Assembly: GCA_050633465.1 (NCBI GenBank)
Contig: JBOEGO010000020.1
Span: forward strand, 115,622-179,621
Reading direction: 5' to 3'
DNA: 64,000 nucleotides
From: UBA3069 sp050633465
GTDB taxonomy: Bacteria; Pseudomonadota; Alphaproteobacteria; Rhodobacterales; Rhodobacteraceae
The position numbers were made by a program, and so were the translations under genes. Within the stretch, counting starts at the first letter, position 1; each line of letters starts with the position of its first letter. Below are positions 63,089 to 64,000 of the stretch, piece by piece. The notes beneath the pieces are model-generated. The model did not search any database. It had not been told where the DNA came from and saw nothing but the letters and a program-made list of their open reading frames with translations.

Positions 63089-63127
63089 TGAGTGATTGCT
63101 CAATTATAAATTTGAGTGATCACTCAA
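63089..63127 (-). promoter_or_regulatory. Paired TetR-type operator around a -10 box
   Basis: TTGAGTGATCACTCAA (63112-63127) is a perfect palindrome; TGAGTGATTGCTCA (63089-63102) is its near-copy, 24 nt away. Between them, read on the minus strand, lies TATAAT (63103-63108). The position, upstream of the AhpD-like gene start at 63037, suits repression by the TetR protein of the same operon. Confidence 0.75.
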
Positions 63128-63155
63128 GCGTGAACCGAAGGCGCAAACGCATAAA

Positions 63156-63182
63156 GCCCCGATCGCAGGGTGATCAGGGGGC
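63156..63182 (-). terminator. Possible second terminator after the RNA array
   Basis: GCCCC-GATC paired with GATC and GGGGC; on the minus strand it is followed by TTTATG. Weak; may act as a back-up to the array's last hairpin. Confidence 0.35.
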
Positions 63183-63201
63183 AGGGCGTAAAGATGGTCA
63201 T

Positions 63202-63604
63202 GCAAATAAAAAACGGCGGTGCCCAGGGAGGAGGAGAGGGCACCGCCGTTCTTATTCTGCAAGAAGGCTCAGGGAGGAGGAGAGAGCCTGCTTGCGGGTA
63301 ACGGCCAACCTCAGGGAGGAGGAGAGAGGCGGGCCGTATCTGGTGTGGCGCGGCAGGCTAGGCCCGAAGCGCCGGAATTTTGTCGGCGGCACCCAAGGGA
63401 GGAGCGGGTGCCGCCGTAGGAGTGAGCGAAGGCCTCAGGGAGGAGGAGAGAGACCTTTTGCTCTAACGGGCACCTCAGGGAGGAGGAGAGAGGGGCCCGT
63501 ATTTCTGCCCCGAGGGGCGGTATTAAAGCGCGGCGACATCTAGGGAGGAGAGCGATGTCGCCGCAAGTTCACAGGCACCCCAGGGAGGAGGAGAGGAGCG
63601 CCTG
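63202..63604 (-). ncRNA. Array of eight CcsR/cuckoo-type hairpin sRNAs
   Basis: Eight stem-loops on the minus strand, all exposing a pyrimidine loop with CTCCTCCC or CCTCCTCCC. In minus-strand order (plus coordinates): 63572-63604, 63530-63564, 63466-63500, 63424-63463, 63384-63416, 63301-63337, 63259-63295, 63212-63250. Six share the 15-nt loop CTCTCCTCCTCCCTG; those at 63384 and 63530 have shorter variants. Stems differ in sequence from unit to unit and show compensatory pairing. The last is followed by TTTTTT and so ends transcription. The array follows a DUF1127 gene, exactly as CcsR1-4 follows RSP_6037 in R. sphaeroides, where the RNAs are processed from the mRNA and act in stress response. 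Confidence 0.9.
63203..63250 (-). terminator. Last hairpin of the array acts as intrinsic terminator
   Basis: Perfect 12-bp stem AACGGCGGTGCC/GGCACCGCCGTT with the anti-SD-like loop, followed on the minus strand by a T-run (TTTTATTT). It ends the DUF1127-sRNA transcript. Confidence 0.9.
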
Positions 63605-63614
63605 ATTCCGTGAA

Positions 63615-63830
63615 TTAGTGGTTGTCGTAGGCGTGTTCATACGCCACCGACCGGATTTGAGAGCGGCACAGACCCATGTCGGCCAGATCGCGGTTGGACA
63701 GCGACGCCAGTTCGTTCAGGGTCTTGCGATACATGGTGTAGCGTGCGTAACGGGCTGCAATGTCGCCAAAGAAGCCGCTGATGCGGGACTGACCGGATTG
63801 TGCGGTGCGGATGTCGGAAGCGTATGCCAT
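63615..63830 (-). CDS. ccaF1: DUF1127 protein (CcaF1-like)
   Basis: Small basic protein of 71 aa. The C-terminal DUF1127 motif is visible: RYTMYRKTLNELASLSNRDLADMGLCRSQIRSVA (key L..LSNRDLADMGLCRSQI). In R. sphaeroides the homologue at this place, RSP_6037/CcaF1, is an RNA-binding protein that affects maturation of the downstream CcsR RNAs. The hairpin array begins 11 nt after its stop, so gene and RNAs are cotranscribed. The symbol is given by analogy of position and family. Confidence 0.9.
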   Translation of the reverse strand: MAYASDIRTAQSGQSRISGFFGDIAARYARYTMYRKTLNELASLSNRDLADMGLCRSQIRSVAYEHAYDNH

Positions 63831-63893
63831 GATGATCTGCTCTCTCGTGTCGTTCGATTTCGTGTCGCGCTGTGTTTGCGCTCTGTTGATTTC

Positions 63894-63921
63894 ATCTTAG
63901 CGAAATGCTGCGGCTGCACAA
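63894..63921 (-). promoter_or_regulatory. Putative promoter of the DUF1127-sRNA transcript
   Basis: TTGTGC (-35, 63916-63921) and TAAGAT (-10, 63894-63899) on the minus strand, 16 nt apart. The start would give a leader of about 55 nt. In R. sphaeroides the equivalent promoter is driven by RpoHI/RpoHII; I cannot tell which sigma factor reads this one. Confidence 0.5.
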
Positions 63922-64000
63922 TGCACAGGTCAGCAATGCCGCCATGCAGCAAATGCATACGTGATGCTGACCTATTTACCTAGCAACTGTATCTTCAACT

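Noticed and set aside
63220..63600. CRISPR-like appearance of the repeated AGGGAGGAGGAGAG
   Set aside because: The repeats are short, irregularly spaced (about 35-75 nt) and each sits in the loop of its own inverted repeat; there are no equal-length spacers. The pattern fits an sRNA array.

Overview
The window looks like chromosomal DNA from an alphaproteobacterium of the order Rhodobacterales (Roseobacter/Rhodobacter group). I base this on the high G+C and codon use, a heterotetrameric sarcosine oxidase operon (soxBDAG), the ccmI-ruvX-DUF1289 order, the yfgM-bamB-der order, a hisB-hisH-hisA-hisF-hisE cluster, and above all a DUF1127 gene followed by an array of CCUCCUCCC-loop hairpin RNAs (the CcsR or 'cuckoo RNA' type known from Rhodobacter sphaeroides). 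No search was run; all family calls come from reading the proteins and DNA.

Layout: 1-2.3 kb has the 5' part of a cyanide-insensitive-type cytochrome bd oxidase subunit I and a phospholipase-D-type cardiolipin synthase. 2.4-5.9 kb is a tightly coupled minus-strand operon of five genes: a 43-aa membrane peptide, a DUF4123 type VI secretion adaptor, an unrecognised helical protein, a 543-aa candidate effector with a glycine-rich hydrophobic centre, and a candidate immunity gene. 6.0-6.6 kb holds decayed fragments, including the N-terminus of a tyrosine integrase, just upstream of dusA, a known integration hotspot; the secretion module may be cargo of an old island. 6.9-24.4 kb is mostly housekeeping: dusA, a TSUP permease, an RTX protein, ccmI/ruvX, soxBDAG, sodB, a lipoprotein, rarD, a LOG hydrolase, a LysM protein and an Atm1-type ABC exporter.

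24.5-29.6 kb is an RND efflux pair with an oversized permease. 29.9-33.5 kb is yfgM-bamB-der. 33.5-42 kb carries a TspO-like protein, a fatty acid desaturase, an EF-hand peptide, serS, a lipase-like hydrolase, a glycosyltransferase-like protein, tRNA-Tyr, rlmB, a zinc-ribbon protein and a CoA-binding protein. 42-46.6 kb is the histidine cluster, with a DUF2867 gene inside and a DUF2147 gene inserted on the opposite strand. 46.7-57.4 kb has a lipoprotein hydrolase, a secreted small protein, rhodanese, pyruvate carboxylase, an FMN 2-hydroxyacid dehydrogenase and a UvrD/PcrA helicase; two identical tRNA-Gly(GCC) genes lie 8 kb apart. 57.4-59.7 kb encodes a CHASE-type histidine kinase and a single-domain response regulator.

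60.2-63.1 kb is a thiol/redox operon (YghU-type GST, TetR regulator, FrnE-like DsbA, AhpD-like protein) with a paired palindromic operator over its promoter. 63.2-63.9 kb is the most striking part: a minus-strand stress-RNA locus with a DUF1127 (CcaF1-like) gene and eight tandem hairpins showing pyrimidine-rich anti-Shine-Dalgarno-like loops.
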